Assembly: GCF_033949425.1 (NCBI RefSeq)
Contig: NZ_JAXAVX010000006.1
Coordinates: forward strand, 62,001-126,000
DNA: 64,000 nt
Reading direction: 5' to 3'
DNA from: Patulibacter brassicae
GTDB lineage: Bacteria; Actinomycetota; Thermoleophilia; Solirubrobacterales; Solirubrobacteraceae
In this document: in pieces, positions 29,958 through 37,597 of the stretch
How positions within the stretch are numbered: position 1 is the first letter of the stretch
Layout of the letters: each line of letters starts with the position of its first letter
Made by a program: the position numbers and the translations under genes
Notes under the pieces: model-generated
Seen by the model: the letters and a program-made list of their open reading frames with translations, nothing else
Databases searched by the model: none
What the model was told of the DNA's origin: nothing

Positions 29958-30968
29958 GTGACGGCCGGCGACACCGAGCCTCGCGCGGCGGTCCCGGCCG
30001 TCGTCGCGCCGATCGCCGACGCGGCGGGCCCGCACGTCGCGGGCCTCGTCGCCGCGGTCGAGTCCCGGCTCCGGGACGTCGCGGGCCCCGGCGAGGAGGC
30101 GGTGGACCTCGCGGGGACCGCCGCGGTCGCCGCCGGTGGCAAGCGCCTCCGGCCGCTGCTGGCGATCGTCGTGGCCGGCGCCGCCGCCGGGGACGACGAC
30201 GAGCGCGCCCGCGCCGCCGTGCGCGCCGGAGTGGCGCTCGAGCTGATCCACACCGCGACGCTCGCCCACGACGACGTCCTCGACGCCGCGCCGCTGCGGC
30301 GCGGGCGGCCCACGGCGTTCGCCGAGCACGGACGCGCCGCCGCGACCTGCCTCGGGGACGCGCTCTTCGCCGCCGCCTTCGCCGAGCTCGCCGCGGGTGG
30401 CTCGACGTCGGCCGTGCAGGCGCTCGCCGGCGCGTGTCGCGAGCTCGCGCAGGGCGAGCTGCTCCAGCGCGCCGACGCGTGGCGCACCGACGTCGATGAG
30501 GCGCGCTACCTCGAGCGGTGCCGGCTGAAGACGGGGGCGCTGTTCGCCGCCGCGGCGACGCTCGGCGCCCAGGTGGGCGGGGTCGCGCCGGAGCCCTACG
30601 CGCGCTTCGCGACCGCGATCGGCGTCGCGTTCCAGCTCTTCGACGACGTGCTCGACGTCGTCGGCCCGCCGGAGGTCACCGGCAAGCCGCGCGGGACCGA
30701 CCTCCTCGACGGCACGGTGACGCTGCCGCTGCTGCTCGCGCGCGCCGAGGACCCGGTGCTGCGCGAGCTCGACCTGCGGGCGCTCGATCCCGCGGGCGCG
30801 GCCGCCGCGTGCGACCGGATCGCGGCGACCGGGGCGACCGTCGCCACGGAGCGGCGGGCGCGTGAGCTCGTCGACGTGGCGCTCGCGGCGCTCCCGCCGG
30901 ACGGCGACGCCGGACGCGATCGCGCGCTGCGCCTCATCGGGCGCGGCGTCGTGGACCGCCGCCTCTGA
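29958..30968 (+). CDS. polyprenyl diphosphate synthase (trans-isoprenyl synthase)
   Basis: 336-residue isoprenyl chain-elongating enzyme. First aspartate-rich motif is HDDVLD (DDxxD) with LRRGRP; second is FQLFDDVLDVVG, then KPRGTDLLDGTVTLPLL. GGKRLRPLL binds the homoallylic substrate. Probably makes the menaquinone side chain, matching the preceding menaquinol reductase. I start at GTG 29958, 37 nt after qcrC. GTG 29862 would overlap qcrC by 59 nt and adds an Arg/Pro/Ala-rich segment. Chain length cannot be told from sequence. Confidence 0.88.
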   Translation: MTAGDTEPRAAVPAVVAPIADAAGPHVAGLVAAVESRLRDVAGPGEEAVDLAGTAAVAAGGKRLRPLLAIVVAGAAAGDDDERARAAVRAGVALELIHTATLAHDDVLDAAPLRRGRPTAFAEHGRAAATCLGDALFAAAFAELAAGGSTSAVQALAGACRELAQGELLQRADAWRTDVDEARYLERCRLKTGALFAAAATLGAQVGGVAPEPYARFATAIGVAFQLFDDVLDVVGPPEVTGKPRGTDLLDGTVTLPLLLARAEDPVLRELDLRALDPAGAAAACDRIAATGATVATERRARELVDVALAALPPDGDAGRDRALRLIGRGVVDRRL

Positions 30969-31118
30969 GCCGGGCGAGGCGCCGCCGGGGCGGCCGTCCG
31001 GAGGGGCCGGCGGCGACGCCGGGCTGGACAGCGTACGCGTCCAGATGGAGCATGCGGGGCATCCGATCGCCGCCGCTCGGACGTTTCCCTCCCAACCCCG
31101 TCGTGGAAGGATGCACCC

Positions 31119-31376
31119 ATGCCCATCGGTGTCCCCGAGCTCCTGATCATCCTGGTCGTGGTCCTCGTGATCTTCGGCCCGAAGCGCCTGCCCGGCCTGG
31201 GCAAGCAGCTCGGCACCGGCATGCGCGAGTTCAAGGACTCGATCAGCGGTGACGACAAGCAGGAGAAGCGCGCCTCGACGACGTCGCTCGACGCGGCGCC
31301 GGAGGACCGCCCCGACGCGGGCGAGGCGTTCGCGCAGCGCGAGTCGCAGCGCAGCGAGTCCGGCACGCGCGAGTAG
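31119..31376 (+). CDS. tatA: Sec-independent translocase protein TatA
   Basis: 85-residue pore-forming subunit of the Tat system. One membrane helix (PELLIILVVVLVIFGPKRLP) with the FGPKRLPGLGK hinge, then an amphipathic helix (KQLGTGMREFKDSISG) and an acidic, disordered tail. ATG at 31119 has an AAGGA ribosome site. Followed 24 nt later by tatC. No tatB is seen here. Confidence 0.94.
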   Translation: MPIGVPELLIILVVVLVIFGPKRLPGLGKQLGTGMREFKDSISGDDKQEKRASTTSLDAAPEDRPDAGEAFAQRESQRSESGTRE

Positions 31377-31400
31377 GCTCCCCGGCGGTCCCGACGGCAG

Positions 31401-32813
31401 ATGGCCGTCCTTCGTCCGGTCCAGCACGAGGACCGGCTCACCCTCGTCGAGCACCTCACGGAGCTCCGATCCCGGCTGTTCATCTGCCTGGCGATCCTCG
31501 TCGTCGCGTTCAGCTTCACCTACTGGCAGAACGAGCGCGTCCTCGACATCGTCAACAAGCCCCTGGAGCAGTCGCAGCAGGCGCCGCGCGACTGCGCGGA
31601 GGCGGGCGACTCGCTCGAGAAGTCCGCGTGCTTCGACCGCGCGGTGGCGAAGGCCCTCGGCGCGCTGACGCCGGCGATCCAGCAGCTGTCCGGCACGACG
31701 AGCGCGCTGGCGGCGAACGAGTCCGCGTCGACGCGCGCGTCCACCGCCGAGCAGCTCGCGCGGGTCGAGACGGCGACGAAGGCCCTGACCGACGCGGCGA
31801 AGCTCGCGCCACGGTCGACGGAGCGGCGCCCGGTGACCCTCGGCGTCGCCGAGCCGTTCTTCCAGACGATCAACGTCGCGCTCTACGCGGCGCTCGTGCT
31901 CGCGCTGCCGCTGCTGCTCTACCAGTTGTACGCGTTCCTCATCCCGGCGTTCACGACCCGCGAGCGACGCGTCGTGGTCCCCGTGATGGTCGGGATCCCG
32001 TTCCTCTTCTACGGCGGCGTCGCGTTCGGGTACTTCCTCGCGCTGCCACGGGCCGTCGACTTCCTCCAGAACTTCAACGACCAGGCCTTCGACATCCTCG
32101 TCCAGGCCAAGGACTACTACAAGTTCGTCACGCTCTTCCTGGCCGGGACCGGGATCGCGTTCCAGGTCCCCGTGCTCGTCCTGGCCATCAGCCGGCTCGG
32201 CGTCCTGAGCGTCACGCAGCTGCGCAAGCAACGCGGCATCGTCGTGCTGATCGCCGCGGTGGTCGCGGCCGTCATCACGCCGACGCCGGATCCGGTGACG
32301 ATGCTCCTCGTCATGGCGCCCCTCGTGGTGCTCTTCGAGCTGAGCCTCCTCGTCGCGGCGTTCCTCGAGCGGCGCAGCCCGGCACGGGATCGCTGGAAGA
32401 TGTGGGACGACGACGAGGACGACGACGACGATCTCGGCGGCGGTCCCGACGCACCGCGCGGTGGCGACGGCGGCGACGACGTCGATCCCTGGGACCGCGA
32501 CCACGACGACGAGGACGAGCCCCGCTGGCCCGTCGACGACGCGCGCTCCGTCCCCGGCGACCCGCCCGAGCCGACCTGGCCGGGCGGGGCCACCGATGCC
32601 GGGCCCGACGACGACCCGGGAGCGGTGGCCGGCGGCGCTGCCCCTGCCGGCGAGGCGCCCGACCCCGCGCTCCAGGGCGATCCGGCCGGGCCGCGGGTCG
32701 TCGGCTCGCAGGAGCCGGCGCCGTGGTGGGAGGAGGCCGACGACCTCGACGCGCGCGACCCGTACGCCGCCGACGACGACGGGCCGGGACCCGCCGGCGG
32801 CCCGCGCGACTGA
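31401..32813 (+). CDS. tatC: Sec-independent translocase protein TatC with P1 insertion and acidic tail
   Basis: 470 residues against about 250 for typical TatC. It is the receptor for twin-arginine signals. Core features: VEHLTELRSRLFICL at the N-terminus, EPFFQTINVALYAALVLALP near 151, YQLYAFLIPAF, and a C-terminal core with TPTPDPVTMLLVMAPL. Between KPLEQ (about 57) and RPVTLGVAEPFF (about 143) the first extracytoplasmic loop carries about 85 extra residues, helical and Ala/Thr-rich, with C65 and C77. From about 335 a 135-residue cytoplasmic tail is dominated by Asp, Gly and Pro (WDDDEDDDDD). Both additions are unusual. Confidence 0.93.
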   Translation: MAVLRPVQHEDRLTLVEHLTELRSRLFICLAILVVAFSFTYWQNERVLDIVNKPLEQSQQAPRDCAEAGDSLEKSACFDRAVAKALGALTPAIQQLSGTTSALAANESASTRASTAEQLARVETATKALTDAAKLAPRSTERRPVTLGVAEPFFQTINVALYAALVLALPLLLYQLYAFLIPAFTTRERRVVVPVMVGIPFLFYGGVAFGYFLALPRAVDFLQNFNDQAFDILVQAKDYYKFVTLFLAGTGIAFQVPVLVLAISRLGVLSVTQLRKQRGIVVLIAAVVAAVITPTPDPVTMLLVMAPLVVLFELSLLVAAFLERRSPARDRWKMWDDDEDDDDDLGGGPDAPRGGDGGDDVDPWDRDHDDEDEPRWPVDDARSVPGDPPEPTWPGGATDAGPDDDPGAVAGGAAPAGEAPDPALQGDPAGPRVVGSQEPAPWWEEADDLDARDPYAADDDGPGPAGGPRD

Positions 32814-32845
32814 GCGGCGGTCCGCGCCCCGACGGCGCCGCGGGC

Positions 32846-32869
32846 GCGCGCGGGGAACGACCCGCGCGC
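32846..32869 (+). terminator. hairpin after tatC
   Basis: Perfect 9-bp stem GCGCGCGGG/CCCGCGCGC with a GAACGA loop, 33 nt after the tatC stop and before the next promoter. Confidence 0.5.
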
Positions 32870-32901
32870 TCGAGGTGGCGGCTCGGCACTCGGAACCGCT
32901 C

Positions 32902-32907
32902 TATCCT
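32902..32907 (+). promoter_or_regulatory. -10 element for the membrane-anchored repeat protein (leaderless)
   Basis: TATCCT ending 7 nt before the ATG at 32915. Confidence 0.5.
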
Positions 32908-32914
32908 GGCGCCC

Positions 32915-33652
32915 ATGCTGTTCGACTTGGCCGCGCCCGGCCGCAAGCGGCTCATCCAGGCCGTCTACCTCGTGCTCGCCGTCGTGCTCGTCGGCGGCCT
33001 GATCTTCTTCGGCGTCGGCTCGGGCCTCCCCGGCGTCTTCGACGGCAACAACCAGGGCGGCGGCGGCGACCTCGCCAAGGAGCAGCGCGAGCGCGTCGAG
33101 CGGCTCGAGAAGGAGGTCGTCCAGAAGCCCCGCGACGGGAAGGTCCTGGCGGCGCTCGCCTCCGCGCGGTACGACATCGCCGTCGGGCAGATCGACCCGG
33201 ACACCGGCGCGGTCTCCGACGAGGCCCGGCGCGGCTTCCAGGGGGCCGCCGACGCGTGGACGCGCTACCTCGCCACCGATCCCGAGCGGGTCGACGAGAC
33301 GACGGCGAAGAAGATGGTCACCGTCTTCAGCCCCTCGATCCTGAACAAGCCCGGCCAGTGGGCCGACGCCCAGGCGGTCGTCACCGCGGCGGCGATCGCC
33401 CGCGCCGAGCGCGCCGGCACCCGTCCGCCGTTCGCGCAGTACCTCGCGCTGATGCAGGCGAACCTCGCCGCGGACCGCAAGCGCCAGGCGAAGATCAACG
33501 GCCAGGACGCGATCGCCGCCGCCCGGCCGAACCAGCGCACCGCGGTCCGCCAGCAGGTCGAGGCGCTCGAGAAGGGCGGCAAGGACGCCGCGCTCGGCCA
33601 GGGCCAGGCGACCGCGACGACGCCCCAGACGATCACCCTGCCCGACGAGTAG
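32915..33652 (+). CDS. membrane-anchored helical (TPR-like) protein
   Basis: 245 residues. One membrane segment at about 14-35 (LIQAVYLVLAVVLVGGLIFF), then a Gly-rich spacer and a helical outward-facing domain. That domain has tetratricopeptide-like spacing (VLAALASARYDIAVGQ, GAADAWTRYLATDPERVD, AIARAERAGTRPPFAQYLAL). No catalytic motif. The topology and repeats suggest a scaffold or assembly factor near the envelope; the specific role is unknown. Monocistronic, with a -10 7 nt upstream, and followed by tRNA-Lys. Confidence 0.7.
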   Translation: MLFDLAAPGRKRLIQAVYLVLAVVLVGGLIFFGVGSGLPGVFDGNNQGGGGDLAKEQRERVERLEKEVVQKPRDGKVLAALASARYDIAVGQIDPDTGAVSDEARRGFQGAADAWTRYLATDPERVDETTAKKMVTVFSPSILNKPGQWADAQAVVTAAAIARAERAGTRPPFAQYLALMQANLAADRKRQAKINGQDAIAAARPNQRTAVRQQVEALEKGGKDAALGQGQATATTPQTITLPDE

Positions 33653-33682
33653 GCCGCGCGACGCCGGGAGCGGGGCATCGGC

Positions 33683-33688
33683 TACCAT
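33683..33688 (+). promoter_or_regulatory. -10 element for tRNA-Lys
   Basis: TACCAT ending 6 nt before the mature tRNA 5' end at 33695. If active, transcription would start at about tRNA position +1. Confidence 0.45.
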
Positions 33689-33694
33689 CGCCGA

Positions 33695-33768
33695 GCCCTG
33701 GTAGCTCAACTGGTTAGAGCAGCGGACTCTTAATCCGAAGGTTGAGGGTTCGAGTCCCTCCCGGGGCA
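33695..33768 (+). tRNA. tRNA-Lys (CTT anticodon)
   Basis: 74-nt cloverleaf. Acceptor GCCCTGG pairs with CCGGGGC; D-arm GCTC/GAGC; anticodon loop CTCTTAA; T-arm GAGGG-TTCGAGT-CCCTC; discriminator A. The anticodon stem GCGGA/TCCGA has one G-A mismatch at its top. Anticodon CTT reads AAG. CCA not encoded. Confidence 0.95.
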
Positions 33769-33816
33769 CCTCTCTCCGCCGGCCGCCCGCCGGACGTGGA
33801 CAGGAGACTCGAAGCA

Positions 33817-33844
33817 CGAAGGCCCCGCTCCGGCGGGGCCTTCG
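33817..33844. terminator. 12-bp hairpin between tRNA-Lys and the glycosyltransferase
   Basis: CGAAGGCCCCGC pairs perfectly with GCGGGGCCTTCG around a TCCG tetraloop, followed by TCGTTCC. Serves tRNA-Lys from one side and the convergent polysaccharide operon from the other. Confidence 0.75.
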
Positions 33845-33895
33845 TCGTTCCGGCGCGCGCCGCCCGGCGCGTCGCGGCTCGGCCCCAGGGCCGCC

Positions 33896-34975
33896 TCAGA
33901 CGACGGCGGGGGTGCGCGCGACGACCTCCTCGACGGCGGCGCGCAGCGCGGCCGCCGTCGTGCCCTCGTCGTAGACCCGCAGGCGTGCCCGGCCCCGCTC
34001 GCGCAGCTCGGCGCGCAGCTCCGCGTCGCCGAGCACGACGTCCAGCAGCCCGGCGACGACGCCGAGGTGCGGCTCGTCGGTCAGCAGCGCCGCGTCCCCG
34101 GCGACCTCGGCCACGCCACCGGACGGGCGGCCGACGACCGGCAGGCCGAAGTGGAACGCCTCGAGGATCGGGACGCAGAAGCCCTCGTGCTCGGACATGC
34201 AGCAGAGCACGTGCGCGGAGCGGTAGCGGTCGGCGAGCTCCTGCTGCGTCAGGCCGCGGTCCCAGGTGAACGCGTCGCCGAGCAGCAGCCGGCCGAGCTG
34301 CTGGACCTCGGCGCCGTAGCCCTCGTTCACCGGCTCGCCGACGATCCGCAGCGTGGCCCGCGGCCGGTGGCGCGCGCGCAGCAGGGCGACCGTGCGGATC
34401 AGGGCGTCGTGGCGCTTGTGCGGGCAGAGCCGGCCGACGAAGAGGATCTCGCCGCCGTCCGCCGGCGGACCGGCCGTGCCCGAGGGCCCCGGGCGCTCGT
34501 CGGGTCCCGGCGCGCCGTAGCGCTCGGGCTCGAAGAGGATCGGGATGACGGTGCTCGCCCCGAACTCCTCGGCGGTGTAGCGCGAGGCTCCGGCGGGGAC
34601 CGTCGCGGCCCCCATGACGCGCTTCGCCTCGCGCCGCCCGAGGTAGCACTGCAGGGCGGTGAGGGGGTCGTGGGCCCAGAACCACTCCGGCGGGGTGATG
34701 TTCTGGCACAGGACGAGCGAGCGCGGGTGCGACGCGAGCAGCTCGCCGAGGCCCGGCGTGTAGGCGGAGTACTGGGCGAAGACGACGTCGGTCGGCGCCG
34801 GCGCGAGCGACCGGAGGCTCGCGAAGCGATCGCCGACGCGCGGGTCGATGTGGACGGCGGTGTCGCGGCCCTTCCAGCCCCACTCGTCGAAGAGCTTGCG
34901 GTAGCGCAGCGCCTGGGTCGTGATCGCGTCGTAGGGACCCGCGCCGCCGATCACCTGGTGGACGGTGATGCTCAT
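33896..34975 (-). CDS. GT4-family glycosyltransferase
   Basis: 359-residue GT-B glycosyltransferase, cytoplasmic. The C-terminal nucleotide-sugar domain has EILFVGRLCPHKRHDALIR and the E-x7-E motif in SEHEGFCVPILEAFHFGLP. The N-terminal half (HQVIGGAGPYDAITTQALRYR) is typical of polysaccharide glycosyltransferases. ATG at 34975 overlaps the stop of the coiled-coil gene. Last gene of an operon with a Wzm/Wzt-type exporter, so it likely builds the exported glycan. Sugar specificity unknown. Confidence 0.88.
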   Translation of the reverse strand: MSITVHQVIGGAGPYDAITTQALRYRKLFDEWGWKGRDTAVHIDPRVGDRFASLRSLAPAPTDVVFAQYSAYTPGLGELLASHPRSLVLCQNITPPEWFWAHDPLTALQCYLGRREAKRVMGAATVPAGASRYTAEEFGASTVIPILFEPERYGAPGPDERPGPSGTAGPPADGGEILFVGRLCPHKRHDALIRTVALLRARHRPRATLRIVGEPVNEGYGAEVQQLGRLLLGDAFTWDRGLTQQELADRYRSAHVLCCMSEHEGFCVPILEAFHFGLPVVGRPSGGVAEVAGDAALLTDEPHLGVVAGLLDVVLGDAELRAELRERGRARLRVYDEGTTAAALRAAVEEVVARTPAVV

Positions 34976-35511
34976 CGGGCGTTCGCTCGCTCCTGCGCGT
35001 CGGCGGTCCGGCCGTCGGTCGGGTCGATCGGGCCGCCGCCGGGACCCTCGGCGCCGGGCTCGGGGGCCGCGGCCTCCTCGGCCCGCCGCTGCTCGGCGCG
35101 GGCGTCGGCGAGCTCGTCGGCCTGGGCCCGCGAGATCCCCAGCGCGTCCTCCGTCTCGCGCAGCCGCTTGCGCAGGGCGTCGACCTCGGCCCGCAGGTCG
35201 CGGACCTCGTCGCGCGCGAGGCTCGAGCGCAGCGCCAGGTGGACGTTGACCCGGTTCTGGACCGACAGGACCTGGGCGTGGTACTGGCCCAGCAGGCGCA
35301 GCAGCAGCTGCTTCGTCCGCGTCACCGGCGCGCCGAGGCGGCGGGTGGAGCGGACCTCCTCCAGGTCCGGCTCGACGACGGCCCACTGCAGGAGCTCCTC
35401 GTCGTTGGGCTGGGCGCTGCGGCGGACGACGAGCCCGCCCGCCGGGATGGTGACGTCGGCCTTCGCGGCGGAGCGCTCGCGCGCGGCCGCCAGGGCCTCC
35501 TCGGGCTTCAC
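34972..35511 (-). CDS. coiled-coil protein of the polysaccharide export operon
   Basis: 179 residues, unrecognised. Residues 1-60 form a small folded part (VTIPAGGLVVRRSAQPNDEEL, LLQWAVVEPDLEEVR). A basic helical stretch follows (TKQLLLRLLGQYHAQVLSVQ), then a coiled coil at about 95-135 with heptads (RDEVRDLRAEVDALRKRLRE) and a Glu/Gly/Pro-rich tail. It is joined by 4-nt overlaps to the ABC ATPase upstream (GTG 35511) and the glycosyltransferase downstream. That suggests a partner in chain synthesis or chain-length control; this is a position-based guess. Confidence 0.65.
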   Translation of the reverse strand: MKPEEALAAARERSAAKADVTIPAGGLVVRRSAQPNDEELLQWAVVEPDLEEVRSTRRLGAPVTRTKQLLLRLLGQYHAQVLSVQNRVNVHLALRSSLARDEVRDLRAEVDALRKRLRETEDALGISRAQADELADARAEQRRAEEAAAPEPGAEGPGGGPIDPTDGRTADAQERANAR

Positions 35512-36362
35512 GACGCGGAATCCTGACGATCGGCGTCCGCGCCCGCCGGCACGGCGGGCGCGCCGCTGCCGCGCACGGGCGCGGAGGCGTCCTCGAGCAC
35601 GTGGCGGTACTCGGCCAGGACGTCGGCCGTCGGGCCGTCCGCGGCGACGCGGCCGTTGTCCAGCAGCACGGTGCGCTCGCACGTCCGCTCGATGAGCGCG
35701 AGGTCGTGGGACACGAGCACGAGCGTCGAGCCGCCCGCGACCTGCTGGGCGATCCGCTCCTCGCACTTGCGCTGGAACGCGCCGTCGCCGACCGCGAGCA
35801 CCTCGTCGATGAGGAGGACGTCGGCGTCGAGCTCGGCGACGATCGCGAACGCCAGCCGGACGAGCATGCCGGTCGAGTACGTCTTCAGCGGCAGGTCGAC
35901 GAAGTCGCCGAGCTCGCTGAAGGCGACCATCGCCTCCATCCGCTCCTCGACCTCGCGCCGGCTGAGCCCGTAGAGGGCTCCGCCCATGACGATGTTCTCG
36001 CGGCCGGAGAAGTCGCGGCTGAAGCCGGCGGCGAGGTCGAGCAGCGCCGCGACGCGACCGCCGATCTCCACGCTGCCGCTGTCCAGGGGCACGATCCCCG
36101 CGAGGACGCGCAGCGTCGAGCTCTTGCCCGCGCCGTTGCGCCCGACGATCGCGACCGTCTCGCGCGGGGCGATGTCGAGGCTCACGCCGCGCAGGGCCTG
36201 GACCGGCGGGGGGTGCCGCGGGTCGCGTCCCCCGGGGGCCGAGCGCCGCCGCAGGCCGCCGACGAGGACCTCCTTCAGCGTGCGGCCGCTGTCGATCCGC
36301 ACGTCGAAGGCGCGCGTCGCGTCGCGCAAGCGGATCGCGCCGGCCTCGAGCCCGCCGCTCAC
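35508..36362 (-). CDS. polysaccharide ABC exporter ATP-binding protein (Wzt/TagH type)
   Basis: 284-residue ATPase. N-terminal DATRAFDVRIDSGRTLKEVL is typical of Wzt/TagH proteins, which start with a strand clamp around the cargo-linked sugar. Walker A is VGRNGAGKSSTL; the signature is YSTGMLVRLAFAI (not LSGGQ, as usual in this branch); Walker B is VLLIDEVLAVGD. GTG at 36362 overlaps the permease stop. It lacks the C-terminal carbohydrate-binding domain of some Wzt proteins (only about 40 residues after the ATPase). Confidence 0.9.
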   Translation of the reverse strand: MSGGLEAGAIRLRDATRAFDVRIDSGRTLKEVLVGGLRRRSAPGGRDPRHPPPVQALRGVSLDIAPRETVAIVGRNGAGKSSTLRVLAGIVPLDSGSVEIGGRVAALLDLAAGFSRDFSGRENIVMGGALYGLSRREVEERMEAMVAFSELGDFVDLPLKTYSTGMLVRLAFAIVAELDADVLLIDEVLAVGDGAFQRKCEERIAQQVAGGSTLVLVSHDLALIERTCERTVLLDNGRVAADGPTADVLAEYRHVLEDASAPVRGSGAPAVPAGADADRQDSAS

Positions 36363-37168
36363 AGGAGCACCGCCAGGTCGCGCTGCAGGCGACGGAAGAT
36401 CGCCCAGCCGCCGACGAGCGCGATCCCGGTCGCGGCCACCATGTAGGCCCAGAGGTCGAGCCCGGGCGCGTGGCCGTAGTAGAGGATCTGGCGCGTCGCC
36501 TCGACGAACGGGGCCACGGGGTTGCCCCACTCGAGGGCGACGACCGCCGCGTGCGGCGCGTCGCGCAGCTCGAGGTCGGCCGGCTCGTAGAAGATCGGCG
36601 TCAGGAAGAACCAGGGGACGAGGATCGCGCTGACGATCGGCATGACGTCCCGGAAGTGCGCGTGGAGCGCCGACAGCGCCAGGGCGGCGCCCTGGACGGC
36701 GAGGATGTTGAGCGCCGCCACGAACGGCAGCAGCAGGAGCGCCGGGTCCAGCGTCCCGCGCAGCGGGACGGTGATCACCGCGACGATCGTCAGCAGCGCG
36801 AGGAACGTCATCGCCTGCACCGCGACGGTCGCCGTCGGGATGATCTCCCGGGGGAAGCGCGCCTTGCGCAGCAGCGCCGACTGCGAGAGCAGGCTGTCGC
36901 CCGCCGCCGGCAGCGTCTGGCTCACGAGGAGCCAGACGACCATCGCGGTCATGACGAACAGCGGATAGTCGTCGTGCTCGATCGGCTTCAGCACGACCCC
37001 GAACATGAGGTAGTACGACCCGAGCAGCAGCAGCGGGTTGATGAGGTACCAGACGAGCCCGAGCACGGAGCCCTGGTACTTCTGCCGCAGCTCGCGCTGG
37101 ACGAGCTGCTGGAACAGGAAGCCGTGACCGCGCAGATCGCTCGGGCGGGTGACCGACGTGGAGCTCAT
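36359..37168 (-). CDS. polysaccharide ABC exporter permease (Wzm/TagG type)
   Basis: 269-residue ABC-2 permease with six membrane segments. N-terminal FLFQQLVQRELRQKYQGSVLG is the typical amphipathic start. Conserved parts include WYLINPLLLLGSYYLMF, FPREIIPTATV and FFLTPIFYEPADL. ATG at 37168; more upstream in-frame codons are arginine-rich and rejected. First gene of the minus-strand glycan export operon. Confidence 0.9.
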   Translation of the reverse strand: MSSTSVTRPSDLRGHGFLFQQLVQRELRQKYQGSVLGLVWYLINPLLLLGSYYLMFGVVLKPIEHDDYPLFVMTAMVVWLLVSQTLPAAGDSLLSQSALLRKARFPREIIPTATVAVQAMTFLALLTIVAVITVPLRGTLDPALLLLPFVAALNILAVQGAALALSALHAHFRDVMPIVSAILVPWFFLTPIFYEPADLELRDAPHAAVVALEWGNPVAPFVEATRQILYYGHAPGLDLWAYMVAATGIALVGGWAIFRRLQRDLAVLL

Positions 37169-37353
37169 CGACCGGTGGATGATCGCGCGTTCGGGGGCGG
37201 CACGTCCCCGCGGGTCCCCGCGGGCGCGGTACGGACGCCGCCACGCCGGACCGCTGGACGCCCGTACGAGGCCGCCGCCACGCCGTCGATCCGGGGGCGG
37301 ACATTCCTCCGGTCGGCCTTCCCGCGCCGGGCCGCGGGCGCTACACCCGAGGG

Positions 37354-37575
37354 GTGCCCCTCCGTCGCACCCTCCTCCGCGCCCTGCCGCTGGTGATCGC
37401 CGCGGCGCTCCTCGTCCTGCTGCTCCCCGGACGCGGTGCCGTCGCACCCGCCGGGGCCGCGACGTGGTCCGACGGCCGCCCGGGGTCGGTCGCGGGCTCT
37501 GCGAGTCACGACGGGCCCGCCCCGGAGCGGCGCCGCGACGACGGGGCACGCGACGTGGTTCCCGCCGGCCGCTGA
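37354..37575 (+). CDS. possible small secreted protein
   Basis: 73 residues from GTG 37354. The N-terminus looks like a signal peptide: RR start, hydrophobic core ALPLVIAAALLVLLLPG, then AVAPAGAATW with a plausible Ala-x-Ala site. The mature part is short and hydrophilic with no known domain. A TACACC hexamer ends 6 nt before the start, a weak form of the -10 seen elsewhere. It lies between the exporter and the glycosyl-phosphotransferase, divergent from the former. May be chance. Confidence 0.35.
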   Translation: MPLRRTLLRALPLVIAAALLVLLLPGRGAVAPAGAATWSDGRPGSVAGSASHDGPAPERRRDDGARDVVPAGR

Positions 37576-37597
37576 GGCGGCTCCTCCAGGGTGTCGC

